DNA from: Paraburkholderia sp. PGU19
Lineage (GTDB): Bacteria; Pseudomonadota; Gammaproteobacteria; Burkholderiales; Burkholderiaceae
Length of the DNA stretch: 64,000 nt
Assembly: GCF_013426915.1 (NCBI RefSeq)
Contig: NZ_AP023181.1
Coordinates: forward strand, 1,798,001 to 1,862,000
Direction of reading: 5' to 3'
The notes under the pieces are model-generated. The model had not been told where the DNA came from. It did no database searches and worked only from the letters and a program-made list of their open reading frames with translations. Below, piece after piece: positions 1 to 8,846 of the stretch. The position numbers and the translations under genes were made by a program. The first letter of the stretch is position 1. Each line of letters opens with the position of its first letter.

Positions 1-196
1 AATCGATGGGCAGGCATATCGCTTCGTCCGGAGCTTCGCACACATTGCACGCCATGGTGCCGTTGTGTTCGCGCCAGTGTAGCGCTCCCGATACTTGTCA
101 CATGATGTTTCCCAAAGACTGACTCAGGCACAAGGGCACCTTTTCGGGGAGCGTCGCATTGAGCCCTGTTGAGGCTGGAAACTCCTTCCGGGCGCT

Positions 197-704
197 CTAG
201 GAGGAGCGGAGCGCTTCCAACCATAAAAAGACTCCCATCCAATTTGATGGCTTTGATGGCTCAACGAAGTCTTCGAAAGACGAAGAAGTTAGAGACATCT
301 TTAGAGAATAGCTCTTATATTGGACGGCATGATTCGGTTTAGGCAGCGGCCGCTTTATCTCACAACGGTCCCGGTCCGCGCGCAATTTCGACCGGGTACT
401 GGTAGTGGTACGCGTCGAACAACCGTGTCGCCAGTACGACTGCGCTTCTTCCATCGCGGCTTGCGCCCGCTTTGCCTGCAATATGAATAGCTCCTGTGGG
501 TCCACCTTGGTTGACAAAGCCATGCTAGCGATAGCCTGATTTTCGGCGAGCGTCGCTTTGACTGCACGCAGTTTCAGCTCAGTCAGCTTTTCGATGCAGC
601 CAAATGCCTTGGTCCACGCGTCGGACAGCGTTTCGAAACGGGCTCTCTGTGAAGCAACCGCTTGTTCACGAGAAAGACTACTCACTACAACCAAGACTAC
701 TCAT
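197..704 (-). pseudogene. phasin family protein, damaged at both ends
   Basis: The N-terminal ~90 residues read as a phasin, a granule-coating protein of polyhydroxyalkanoate inclusions: a leucine-rich amphipathic stretch (FGCIEKLTELKLRAVKATLA), a DPQELF motif and a YWRH motif. Just after YWRH (near 421-430) the frame appears to shift. The neighbouring frame continues with a phasin-like segment (LFDAYHYQ..VEIAR) and stops at 360-362, whereas the open frame runs into non-phasin sequence to 197. The start is also altered: a GGAGG ribosome site (710-714) precedes an ATG at 702-704 that now reads only a few codons to a stop, because the start region is tandemly duplicated. The intact frame would have to begin at GTG 685. 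I infer a pseudogene; a short functional phasin is possible. Confidence 0.6.
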
Positions 705-711
705 TACAACC
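674..711. repeat. 19-bp tandem duplication over the phasin start codon
   Basis: Copies lie at 674-692 and 693-711 and differ at one base, which makes the start codon ATG in the ribosome-site-proximal copy and GTG in the gene-proximal copy. The GGAGG lies only next to the ATG copy, so the duplication separates the ribosome site from the open frame. Confidence 0.85.
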
Positions 712-819
712 TCCGTGGTTAAAGTAGCGTGAAGTCCCGGAGCCACTCGATGGAACCATGAACACCGCTACGGAATCTGGTCACGCAGCAAGGCCTGCCT
801 CACCTTGCGGGAGAAATCA

Positions 820-1068
820 ATGCAGAAAAGCCGGAGCCTTCGAGTGACCGCGCAGTTGGGCGATGCGGAAATGTCCGCAGAGTACTGCGAGCAAACCGGG
901 CGTCTTTGCATTCTGCAGGAGGGAGTCCTCTTACGCGAGTGGTTTCCACCAAATTCGTGGATTGCTATTGCGTCGGTCGCTGGCGCTCGCCATTGGGGAA
1001 CACGCCCCCACTCGGAAGAGCTCCGCGCCTTGCTTGAGAGTCAGATGTCATTGTTGCGTGCTGGTTAG
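820..1068 (+). CDS. hypothetical small protein (82 aa)
   Basis: Unrecognised. The ATG at 820 has GGGAG at 807-811, which favours it over the upstream TTG at 805. The protein has alternating hydrophobic strands (GRLCILQEGVLLREWF) and a Trp/Arg-rich C-terminal half (RHWGTRPHSEELRALL), with no signal peptide or membrane segment. It stands alone between the phasin relic and cytochrome b561. The composition is plausible for a real protein, but nothing beyond the ribosome site supports it. Confidence 0.45.
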   Translation: MQKSRSLRVTAQLGDAEMSAEYCEQTGRLCILQEGVLLREWFPPNSWIAIASVAGARHWGTRPHSEELRALLESQMSLLRAG

Positions 1069-1305
1069 ATGCGATTCGGTTGAACGTCCGAACATTGGCA
1101 TTCTCGATGTCACAGACTCGCCAACATATTCGACGCAACTTGTGTAAAACGCGCGGGGTTCGCGTAAGCACGCCATGACGCTAGCTGGCTCTCCGCAGGG
1201 GTGGGCTAAGGAATCGCCTTTACGCAAGTGAGGCTGATAAGCCCGCTGCGCCGCTACCTGGGCGCGGCGTGAAGAAGCTTGGCCTGAAACTCAAGCTGCC
1301 GTCAT
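1069..1305. other. intergenic, no gene recognised
   Basis: About 240 bases upstream of cytochrome b561. The six-frame readings here are short and look like shadows. No clear terminator or promoter could be singled out. Confidence 0.4.
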
Positions 1306-1857
1306 ATGAATACAGCGCGCAGAATACGACTACCACCGCTCGCCCGAGCCAGATACGATGCGATGTCGCGACTGCTTCATTGGATAACCCTCGGGCTGCT
1401 CGTCGTACAGTTTATGTTGGGCTGGCTTATGCCAGAGACCAACGACGTGAAGGTGCCATCGGGCGTGATTGCCTGGCATATTGGAGTTGGGACGTCTCTC
1501 CTCGTGATAGTCGTGGCCTGGTGCGTCCGAGCCGTGACGCGTGAGGCGCCCGAACCTACTGACCAATCTTACTGTGTTCGAGCCATCGCATCAGTAGTGC
1601 ACATAGCGCTTTACGCGCTGTTGCTTCTCGTGCCGCTGCTCGGCTGGTTGAACGCGAGCGGCAGGGATTGGCCGGTTAAGATAGCTGGGACGTTGCACCT
1701 CCCGCAGATTGCCACGCCAGAATCACCCGGCGCATCTATCGGCGAGTGGCATAGCGCAAGCGCGACGATTCTTTTGGTGCTCATCGGGCTGCACGTCTTC
1801 GCCGTTCTCGTACATCAATTTGTATTAAAGGACCATCTGCTCGAGCGGATGCTGTAG
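1306..1857 (+). CDS. cytochrome b561 family protein
   Basis: A 183-residue inner-membrane dihaem b-type cytochrome of the bacterial CybB type, expected to move electrons from quinol or act as a superoxide:ubiquinone oxidoreductase. Four hydrophobic segments lie at roughly residues 25-43, 56-78, 97-117 and 150-172. Histidines sit where the family binds haem: the N-terminal RLLHW motif, AWHIGVG, and two in the last helix (GLHVFAVLVHQ). The start at 1306 keeps the usual short leader before RYDxxSRLLHW; the ribosome site is weak. It is monocistronic as far as can be seen. Length and architecture are normal for the family. Confidence 0.9.
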   Translation: MNTARRIRLPPLARARYDAMSRLLHWITLGLLVVQFMLGWLMPETNDVKVPSGVIAWHIGVGTSLLVIVVAWCVRAVTREAPEPTDQSYCVRAIASVVHIALYALLLLVPLLGWLNASGRDWPVKIAGTLHLPQIATPESPGASIGEWHSASATILLVLIGLHVFAVLVHQFVLKDHLLERML

Positions 1858-2278
1858 TCCCGTGCTGGTTGACGTTCCCGTCACCAGATGAGCCGCTTCT
1901 ACAGACCTAAAGTAACCGTTCGCGGCGCAATATCATAAGCATGCCTCAAGAACTGAAGCCTGCGGCCACTGTGACGACGCTGGCGCGACGTGAGGCATGC
2001 AACGACCCCCCGTGGCCGGCAATTGACGGGTCAACGAAATAACTCGCAGCCGCTGGCGAACTAAGGATGCGGTCGACCGCCTCGACCGCCGACGCGCGGA
2101 AATTCGTTCGCCTCTATCGCCGCTCCAGAGGCGGGTTACGGGCTGTTACAGAAGAAAGAAAACCGCCACGCCCCGGCCTCATTGCAAAGCACTACAACTG
2201 CTTACAAATCTCGTTGCCGTCAAGTGCACCGGATTGTCAGCTGCGGCGTTTTGGTGACACACATCAACGGAGCGCGAC
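1858..2278. other. intergenic, 421 bases
   Basis: No open frame here resembles a protein and no repeat or RNA gene was recognised. It should contain the promoter of the glycine-zipper gene, but I could not assign -35/-10 boxes with confidence. Confidence 0.4.
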
Positions 2279-2974
2279 ATGAGCACCAATCTGACTTCCA
2301 GTTCGTCGCAGCGTAGTCGTATCCATCCTTTGGTCGCAGGCGCGGCCGTGGCCTTCATCTTGGCCAGCGCCACGGGTATTGCGGCGATGACCGGAATTCT
2401 TCCGACATCCCGCGCGGTGACAGCGCCTCCGACGCAAGCTGTGCCGGTTGTGGCTCAAATCGCCAGCGCGCCGGTCACTTCGCCGCAACCGAAGTCGGAG
2501 CAACGCGTCACGCGTGAGGAGGCGCCGACCCAGCCGCGTGTCCATCATCACCGTAGCGCGCCGGTCGAGCAGTCTCCGAGGTATGCGAACAACGGAACCT
2601 ATGAAAGTCAGGCACAACCCGCGAAACGGCCTGTCGCCGTTGACCCGAATGCTGGCGAAGTTGTCGCCGTCAATACAGTCCAGGAACCCGAGCCGACGAC
2701 GGGGCTCGGAGCCGTAGGCGGTGCTGTTGCTGGCGGGCTGTTGGGAAATCAGGTCGGTGGGGGACGCGGTCGTGTTCTGGCAACGATTGCCGGCGCGGTC
2801 GGTGGTGGGCTTGCGGGCAATGGCATCGAGCATGCGGTGCGCAAGTCTACGACCTACCAGGTGCAGGTCAGAATGCAGGACGGCAGCTACCGGAACTTCA
2901 CCTACTCGACACAGCCTCCGGTTCAGGTCGGTGAACGTGTCCGTGTCTCGGGCGACTCCCTGACCGCGTCGTAA
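2279..2974 (+). CDS. glycine zipper 2TM domain protein (SlyB-like)
   Basis: A 231-residue envelope protein. One hydrophobic anchor lies at about residues 22-42, followed by a Pro/Ala/Gln-rich linker (about 45-130). A glycine-zipper hairpin at about 143-180 (GAVGGAVAGGLLGNQ then GAVGGGLAGNGIEHA) matches the Rick_17kDa_Anti/SlyB fold, and a short C-terminal beta domain follows (YQVQVRMQDGSYRNF). Relatives sit in the outer or inner membrane and support envelope integrity, often under PhoP-type stress control. No lipobox is seen, so it is probably tethered by the N-terminal helix. The ATG at 2279 follows AACGGAGCGCGAC, a usable ribosome site. Confidence 0.85.
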   Translation: MSTNLTSSSSQRSRIHPLVAGAAVAFILASATGIAAMTGILPTSRAVTAPPTQAVPVVAQIASAPVTSPQPKSEQRVTREEAPTQPRVHHHRSAPVEQSPRYANNGTYESQAQPAKRPVAVDPNAGEVVAVNTVQEPEPTTGLGAVGGAVAGGLLGNQVGGGRGRVLATIAGAVGGGLAGNGIEHAVRKSTTYQVQVRMQDGSYRNFTYSTQPPVQVGERVRVSGDSLTAS

Positions 2975-3124
2975 GCATGGTCGGAACCGGCAGTATCACA
3001 GCGGGTTACTGCCGGTTACAGTTTTGACATTGCCGCCGCTCCCGCTTCCGCGCGCAACCCGTAAAATCCGCGTCGTTCGCCATTGTTTGGCGCCCGCCAG
3101 AAACGAGCAGGACAGGAGAACACC

Positions 3125-3405
3125 ATGAAACACGCTACGCTTTTTCTGGCAGTCGGCCTTTCCGCTGCGTGCGCATCGAGCGCGGCGTTCGCTCACGCGG
3201 ACATCGGAGTTTATCTGGGTGTGCCAGGACCAGTCTATGTCGCCCCCCTTCTGTCGTGTACGAGGAGCCACCAGTGGTCTACGCGCCAGCTCCGGTCTAC
3301 GGCTACGGTTACCGCTACGAAGGGGACTACGGCGACGAGCGCCGGTGGCATGACCACGGTCGCCACCGTGGATGGGAGCATCATCACCATGACGAAGACG
3401 ACTGA
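3125..3405 (+). pseudogene. small exported Tyr/His-rich protein, frameshifted
   Basis: A GGAG ribosome site precedes ATG 3125. The first ~40 residues are a signal peptide (MKHATLFLAVGLSAACASSA..FAHA) and a mature start ending VYVAP. The frame then leaves the coding pattern. One extra C in the run C6 at 3243-3248 would rejoin it to PPSVVYEEPPVVYAP, a Tyr/Gly/Arg-rich segment, and a HHHHDEDD tail ending at 3405. The reconstructed product is about 93 residues and resembles the small periplasmic YXP-repeat proteins common in Burkholderia. As given, translation runs out of frame to 3436. It could be a real mutation, a phase-variable run or a sequencing deletion. Confidence 0.65.
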
Positions 3406-3712
3406 TTCACCGAAGCCTGCTCCAGATAGCGTCTGAATGCCCGCGGACGGGAATTGACGCGCACCCACATTGCTGCTCATCCTGTCAGCTCAACCTCAAG
3501 CCCATTCCGAATCCAGCGCCCCTTTGCGTTCGGCGCCGTTGACACACACAGCCACTTGCCGCCGTGTTTCGCCTGCCATCTCTGCACAAAACCGATTTCG
3601 TCGTGCTGGCGTTGAAGGTGTTTTTGGCCAACCGCTTCAGCTCGGAAGGTCAAGCAGGCGCAACGCACCTGTCTTCGCTGTCTGTCGCCGCACGCAAGCG
3701 GTTATCAAAAAG

Positions 3713-4474
3713 CTACCTCGGCGCGTAGAGAGACAGGTCGATACCGTGCTGCATGATGATGTGGACCATCGCACTGACGACAAACGTAACGAACGACGCT
3801 ACCCCCAGGGAGGAAGCGTCTCTCTGATTTTCATCACCAAGGTGGTGAAACACGGCCGCTGTCGCTATCCATGCCACGCCGAAGCTGAGGCCCGCGAGCA
3901 CGTCTGAGAACCAGTGAGCGCCCAGGTAAAGACGTGAAAACGAGATGAGGAGAATGAACAGAGCCGTGACAGTCGCAATGCGTCGCCGTGCGACATTGCC
4001 CCAGGCGCGCGCAACGAAGAACGCAAGAAAGCCATAGGTGACGACGCTTAGCGTCGCATGGTTGCTGGGAAAGGAGAATCCCTGCACGCCCTCGTACATC
4101 GAAGACGGTCGCGCTCGGCGCATGAAAAACTTCAGCGTCACGACGAAGAGCTGTGCGAACACGACCGCCGAAATCCAGTAAGCAGCGCTTCGCAGCCTCC
4201 GTTGCCAAATAAGCCACGCAAGGACGACGAGAATGACCGGGACGGTGACGGCTGCATCGCCCAGCTCTGAGGCGGCAACCATAAGGGAATCGAATAGCGG
4301 GAAGCGAATTGTTTGCAACGCGGCGTGAATCTTGACGTCGACGGCGACGAGCGGGTCCCCGCTAATGACATCCTCCAGTACGCCGAGGAAGAGCCAGGCG
4401 CCACCAATCGCAAGCACGGCGGCCACGAGCAGGTTACGCGCGCCAATGCGCTCAAAGAGCAGACGCCAGTTCAC
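3713..4474 (-). CDS. PAP2-family membrane phosphatase
   Basis: A 253-residue integral-membrane phosphatase acting on lipid phosphates or pyrophosphates at the outer face of the inner membrane. All three PAP2 signature motifs are intact: K115-x6-R122-P123, PSNH at 136-139, and S180-R181-x5-H187-x3-D191. About six hydrophobic segments surround them. The GTG start at 4474 overlaps the stop of the upstream MFS gene (GTGA), so the two are co-translated. It is homologous to the PAP2 domain of the fusion protein at 13333-15342; both share the stretch GVLEDVISGDPL. The substrate (undecaprenyl-PP, phosphatidic acid or lipid A phosphate) cannot be told from sequence. Confidence 0.9.
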   Translation of the reverse strand: MNWRLLFERIGARNLLVAAVLAIGGAWLFLGVLEDVISGDPLVAVDVKIHAALQTIRFPLFDSLMVAASELGDAAVTVPVILVVLAWLIWQRRLRSAAYWISAVVFAQLFVVTLKFFMRRARPSSMYEGVQGFSFPSNHATLSVVTYGFLAFFVARAWGNVARRRIATVTALFILLISFSRLYLGAHWFSDVLAGLSFGVAWIATAAVFHHLGDENQRDASSLGVASFVTFVVSAMVHIIMQHGIDLSLYAPR

Positions 4475-5679
4475 GTTTTACCCCTGAGCATCGTCGTACT
4501 GGTCGCAAGCGCAAACAGCGTCGCGATACAGAATCCGGCCCCAGCATAAAACGTCGTGCTCGCGCCAAACTGGTCCCAGAGTTCGCCGGCCACGACACTC
4601 GCAACAAGCATCGCCAGCCCGCTCATCAGGTTGAAGAAACCGAAGGCAGTGCCTTTCAGCTCGGGTGGCGCCGATTGCGCAACCATGGTCGCCAGCAGGC
4701 CCTGTGTCAGCCCCATATGCAGCCCCCAAAGGGCCACGCCGATTATCACGACTGGCCACGAGTTTCCGTGAGCGAGCACGATGTCAGACGCGATAAGCAT
4801 GACCAGGCCCACGGACAGCAGCTTCGTGTGGCTCATTGCGTCGGCCAGTTTCCCGAACGGATACGCTGAAAGCGCATACACGACATTCATTGCGACCAGG
4901 ACGAGGGGAACCAGCGCTATCGGAACCCCGGCCTGCATTGCGCGCAGCACGAGGAATGCTTCACTGAACCGCGCGAGCGTGAAGACTGCGCCGACGCCGA
5001 CCACCCCCCAGTATCCGCGCGAGAGTTTCTTCAGGTTATCGCGCGTGACTGGATTGACGCGTTTCGCTTCCGGCTGCCGTGCGGGTTCCCTGATACCGAG
5101 AACCAGTAACGCAACGGCAATGAGCCCGGGCACCACGGCCACCCAGAACACCAGACGGAAGTCGTCGGCCCACAGCAGCATCAATACAACCGCAAGCAAG
5201 GGCCCAAGAAATGCGCCGACCGTATCGAGTGACTGTCGGAGGCCATAAGCCGCGCCACGCAGGTGCACAGGTGTGATGTCGGCCACAAGCGCGTCGCGCG
5301 GTGCACCCCGAATACCCTTGCCGATGCGGTCGACTACACGCACGGTCAGCACGAAGCCGGCCGTGGGCGCGAGCGCAAATAGCGGTTTGCTCAGCGCACC
5401 AAGGCCGTATCCAATGACAGCGAGCCATTTGCGATTACCCAGGTAGTCGCTCAGTGCGCCGGAAAACACCTTGACGATGGGGGCCGCCGCCTCGGCAACG
5501 CCTTCAATCAGGCCCACCATCACGGCGCTCGCGCCGAGACTCGTCACGAGGAACATGGGCAGAAGGCTGTGGATGATTTCCGACGAGATGTCCATGAACA
5601 TGCTCACGAAGCCGAGCATCCAGACGCCGCGCGGGATTTGACGGAGCGTACCGGGCCGCTCGGTGGAATCAGTCTGCAC
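4471..5679 (-). CDS. MFS transporter
   Basis: A 402-residue major facilitator with about twelve hydrophobic segments. The loop 2-3 signature is visible as SGALSDYLGNRKWLA and the conserved Arg/Asp pattern as DRIGKGIRGAPRDALVAD. These resemble drug:H+ antiporters or the uncharacterised MFS group often annotated beside efflux pumps. An in-frame ATG exists at 5727, but GTG 5679 has an AGAGG ribosome site and avoids a charged leader, so I prefer it. The stop overlaps the start of the PAP2 phosphatase. The RND operon begins about 110 bases downstream of its own start on the same strand, so one long minus-strand transcript is possible. Substrate unknown. Confidence 0.85.
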   Translation of the reverse strand: MQTDSTERPGTLRQIPRGVWMLGFVSMFMDISSEIIHSLLPMFLVTSLGASAVMVGLIEGVAEAAAPIVKVFSGALSDYLGNRKWLAVIGYGLGALSKPLFALAPTAGFVLTVRVVDRIGKGIRGAPRDALVADITPVHLRGAAYGLRQSLDTVGAFLGPLLAVVLMLLWADDFRLVFWVAVVPGLIAVALLVLGIREPARQPEAKRVNPVTRDNLKKLSRGYWGVVGVGAVFTLARFSEAFLVLRAMQAGVPIALVPLVLVAMNVVYALSAYPFGKLADAMSHTKLLSVGLVMLIASDIVLAHGNSWPVVIIGVALWGLHMGLTQGLLATMVAQSAPPELKGTAFGFFNLMSGLAMLVASVVAGELWDQFGASTTFYAGAGFCIATLFALATSTTMLRGKT

Positions 5680-5789
5680 GTGTCCTCTGTTCAGTGAAGA
5701 GCCGCCTCGACGCACATTGTCGCGCATTCATGCAACAGAACGGTGAAGCGAGACGGCCTGCTGCCAGGCATCCTGGGCGTCGACCCGGC

Positions 5790-8700
5790 CTATGATGCCT
5801 TTTGGAGCTGGCGCTCGCGCCTGTACACATAGAGCGCCGGCAGCAAATTGGTGCTGAGCAGGCCGCTCCAGACCAGCCCGCCCAGCGTAACGATGGCCAA
5901 CCCCTGTTCGGGCGCTGCACCTTTGCCGAAGCCTAGTGCCGTCGGCAAGAGGCCTAGGGATGCTGTCAGGACTGTCAGCAAAATCGGCCGGAACCGCACC
6001 TCGACCGCATCGCGCACGGCGTCGACCACGGACAAGCCCTGCGCTTCGTTTCGCTTCACCAGTTGCAGCAACACGATGCCATGGTTCAAGCTCACCCCAA
6101 TCAGGGTAAGAAATGCAATCAGACCGATGGCGTTGAGACCGACACCACTCACCGCCAAAGCGATTGCACCACCCGAGAACGCCAGCGGCATTTGCAACAA
6201 AAGCAGTCCCGGAACAAGCAGCCCATCGAATTGCAGCGTCAGGATGCCCAGCATCAGCGCGAGTGCAACGACCGCCGCCACGCCCACGTTAAGTGCTGCT
6301 CGCTCGAGCTGGGGATACAGGCCGCCGAACTTCACTTCGTACCCTGCCGGCAACGCAAGCGTTGCGAGCGCCTGCCTGGAAGCAGAAATCACCTGCCCGA
6401 GGGGGGCAGTCGGGGTCGCAAGTATCTCGACCGCACGCAGTCCGTTCAAATGCCGGATGACGTTGGGTCCGGTCGCCATGCGGACGTCGGCAACCTGGCC
6501 TAACGCGACCCAGCCGCTCGCCATGATGGGAAGCTGATTGAGCTGCTCGATGGACAGGTGCGCCGGGTCGGCCAGTCTCACAAACACGTCCAGGTGGCCA
6601 TTGCCCTCAGGAACGGTAGCGACGGTTTGACCAGCCAGCAGGATGTGTAACTGGGCGAAAAGCAACGCCGGCGTGATGCCGTGAAGCGCGAGGCCGTCAG
6701 GATTCGGTGTAATTCGCAGTTCGGTAATGGGATAACCGTCGTTGTTGAATACGTCCGACAGGTCGGACACGCTTGTCAGTCGATGCGTGACTTCCGTCGA
6801 GAGCGACTGCAAGGTTTCAATGGAATCGCCATAGACATCGATTACGAATGGTTGCGGTAATCCTGAAAGTGTCTCGCCAACCCGTTCGAGCGTCGGTGTT
6901 CCAATCACAGTCTGGACGGCGGGAAGCTTCGACGCGTCCAGAATCTGCTTGCCGATTTTGTCGAGACTGCTCGCGTTCACATCGGGCTTCAGCGCAATCT
7001 GAATCTCACCCGCATATGCAGGCTCGGTGTAGGACGTCCCCGACGCAGAGCCAACACGCGAGAACACGTGTGCCACAGGTTCGAGACCGAGTAATCGCTG
7101 TGTGATGCGGTCGGAAGCATCCTGGGCATCACGCAGTGACGTTCCAGGGGGCAGCGTAAAGCTTTCGAGCAACACGGCCTCGTTCGGCAGTGGCAGGAAA
7201 TCGACCGGCACCAGCAGAAGTCCAGCCACGGAGACCGCGAAAATGGCTACACAAGACCACAGCGAGACCCGTGGACGACGTAGTGCAAAGTCAAACAGGC
7301 GCAGATTCTGGCTCTTGAGCCACCCGACCGCACGCGAACCCGATGTGGCGCGTTTCTCGATATGAGGCCCGATGAATCCCAGCACGAGCGGAATCAGGCT
7401 CAACGAAATGAGCAGCGATGCAATCAGGCTGACTGTCATCGCGACAGAGAACGGGACAAAGAACAGCCCCGCCAGGCCACCCACGAACACGAGCGGCAGG
7501 AACACCGCGACGGTGGTCATCGTCCCGGAAATGTCAGGACCAGCGATGTCGCGCAACCCTCGCGCAACACCCTCCCACCGGCCGTCGCCAGCCTCCCATC
7601 GATGGTAGATGCTCTCCAGCACAATGATGGCGTCATCGGCGAGCAGGCCTACCGCGACTGACAGGGCGCCGAACGTCAGCAGATTCAGTGTCTGTCCCAT
7701 CAGGTACAGCCCTGCTATACCGAGCAGCAGCGAGAGCGGGATACTCAACGCAAGGGCCCATATTCCGCGACTCGCGCCGAGCATCCAGAACAGGACGCCC
7801 ACCGCGAGCACGGCCCCTATGGCGAGATTCCTGGTCAGGTCGGCAGCGACGACGCCGACAATATGCCCCTGACTGTAGATGCGCACGAAGCGTGCGCCGC
7901 CGGGCAACTGAGGTTCGAGCTCCCGCAGTGTTTTATCAACCTCGCCGACGACCGGTAGCGTCGATGCGCCGGGCTGCTTGAACACAATGAGCGCGATGGT
8001 AGGCCTGTTGTCGAGTTTGACCGTATGGTGCGACGGAAGCGCAGTCCGGACAACGTCCGCAATCGAGCCTAGTGGAATACTGTTCCCGGCAGTTGCGACA
8101 GGCACGCGGGCATACTCGGAAGGCTTCGTCGGCAGACTTCTGCCTTCCACGAAAACGTCCTGGTGTCCGAGGTGTACGTATCCGCTCGGCACCATTGCAG
8201 TCGTGGCATCGAGCGATGCCACGAGCGATGATGCAGAGACATTGAAACGCTGTAGCTTCCCAAGGTCAGGGCGCACCCATATCGCATCCGCTCCGGGTCC
8301 GGCGACCGACACACGTTGCACGCCCGGGACCGCCCGGATACGCGGCGCAAGATTTGACTCGATGATGCGCTGCACCTGTGACGCATCCACGCCGTCCGGA
8401 ACCTGGATTGCGTAGTCGGCAACCTCGTTTATCGCGTTGCCGGAGATTTCCGTCGTCAGGCTTGTGCCTTTCGGCAGCGCACCGTTAATGCGCCCGACGA
8501 CACCGTTGACTTCCTGCAACGCGCTTGCAGCGGTGGTGCCTTCCACGAATCGCGCTTCAATCTTGACGGAACCCTGGCTCACCACTGTCCGCACGTCGCT
8601 CAATGACGAGAGCGACGACAGTTCGGCTTCGATGGGCCGCGCAATCAGCCCCTCCAGGTCCAGAGTCGTAGCTCCGGGCAGTTGGGCTACAACGCTCACC

Positions 8701-8825
8701 TGTGGCAGGTTGAACTGCGGCAGGACCTCGGCGTGGATATTGAGGAGCGCATAGATGCCGTAGGCAATCAGCGCTGCATACAGCATGACCCAGAGCAGCG
8801 GCCGCTTGACGATATCTTTCAGCAT
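5790..8825 (-). CDS. RND efflux transporter permease
   Basis: A 1011-residue inner-membrane proton-driven pump subunit. It shows the typical N-terminal helix (KRPLLWVMLYAALIAYGIYAL), two large periplasmic porter regions, and the TM4 proton-relay motif GLLADDAIIVLESI around residues 390-405. The TM10 counterpart reads GVSLNHGIVLLQL. The length is at the short end for HAE/HME pumps. The sequence is closest in style to the HME/HAE-like group lacking obvious methionine metal ladders, so substrate class is left open. It is the last gene of the three-gene tripartite operon, 21 bases after the adaptor gene. Confidence 0.92.
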   Translation of the reverse strand: MLKDIVKRPLLWVMLYAALIAYGIYALLNIHAEVLPQFNLPQVSVVAQLPGATTLDLEGLIARPIEAELSSLSSLSDVRTVVSQGSVKIEARFVEGTTAASALQEVNGVVGRINGALPKGTSLTTEISGNAINEVADYAIQVPDGVDASQVQRIIESNLAPRIRAVPGVQRVSVAGPGADAIWVRPDLGKLQRFNVSASSLVASLDATTAMVPSGYVHLGHQDVFVEGRSLPTKPSEYARVPVATAGNSIPLGSIADVVRTALPSHHTVKLDNRPTIALIVFKQPGASTLPVVGEVDKTLRELEPQLPGGARFVRIYSQGHIVGVVAADLTRNLAIGAVLAVGVLFWMLGASRGIWALALSIPLSLLLGIAGLYLMGQTLNLLTFGALSVAVGLLADDAIIVLESIYHRWEAGDGRWEGVARGLRDIAGPDISGTMTTVAVFLPLVFVGGLAGLFFVPFSVAMTVSLIASLLISLSLIPLVLGFIGPHIEKRATSGSRAVGWLKSQNLRLFDFALRRPRVSLWSCVAIFAVSVAGLLLVPVDFLPLPNEAVLLESFTLPPGTSLRDAQDASDRITQRLLGLEPVAHVFSRVGSASGTSYTEPAYAGEIQIALKPDVNASSLDKIGKQILDASKLPAVQTVIGTPTLERVGETLSGLPQPFVIDVYGDSIETLQSLSTEVTHRLTSVSDLSDVFNNDGYPITELRITPNPDGLALHGITPALLFAQLHILLAGQTVATVPEGNGHLDVFVRLADPAHLSIEQLNQLPIMASGWVALGQVADVRMATGPNVIRHLNGLRAVEILATPTAPLGQVISASRQALATLALPAGYEVKFGGLYPQLERAALNVGVAAVVALALMLGILTLQFDGLLVPGLLLLQMPLAFSGGAIALAVSGVGLNAIGLIAFLTLIGVSLNHGIVLLQLVKRNEAQGLSVVDAVRDAVEVRFRPILLTVLTASLGLLPTALGFGKGAAPEQGLAIVTLGGLVWSGLLSTNLLPALYVYRRERQLQKAS

Positions 8826-8846
8826 GTTCTTGTTGGCAGGGCGGCG

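Noticed and set aside
3477..3668. 63-codon minus-strand frame with protein-like stretches (GFVQRWQAKHGG, CVSTAPNAKGRW)
   Set aside because: Possibly a frameshifted remnant, but no family could be named and the start is unclear, so it is not listed as a gene.
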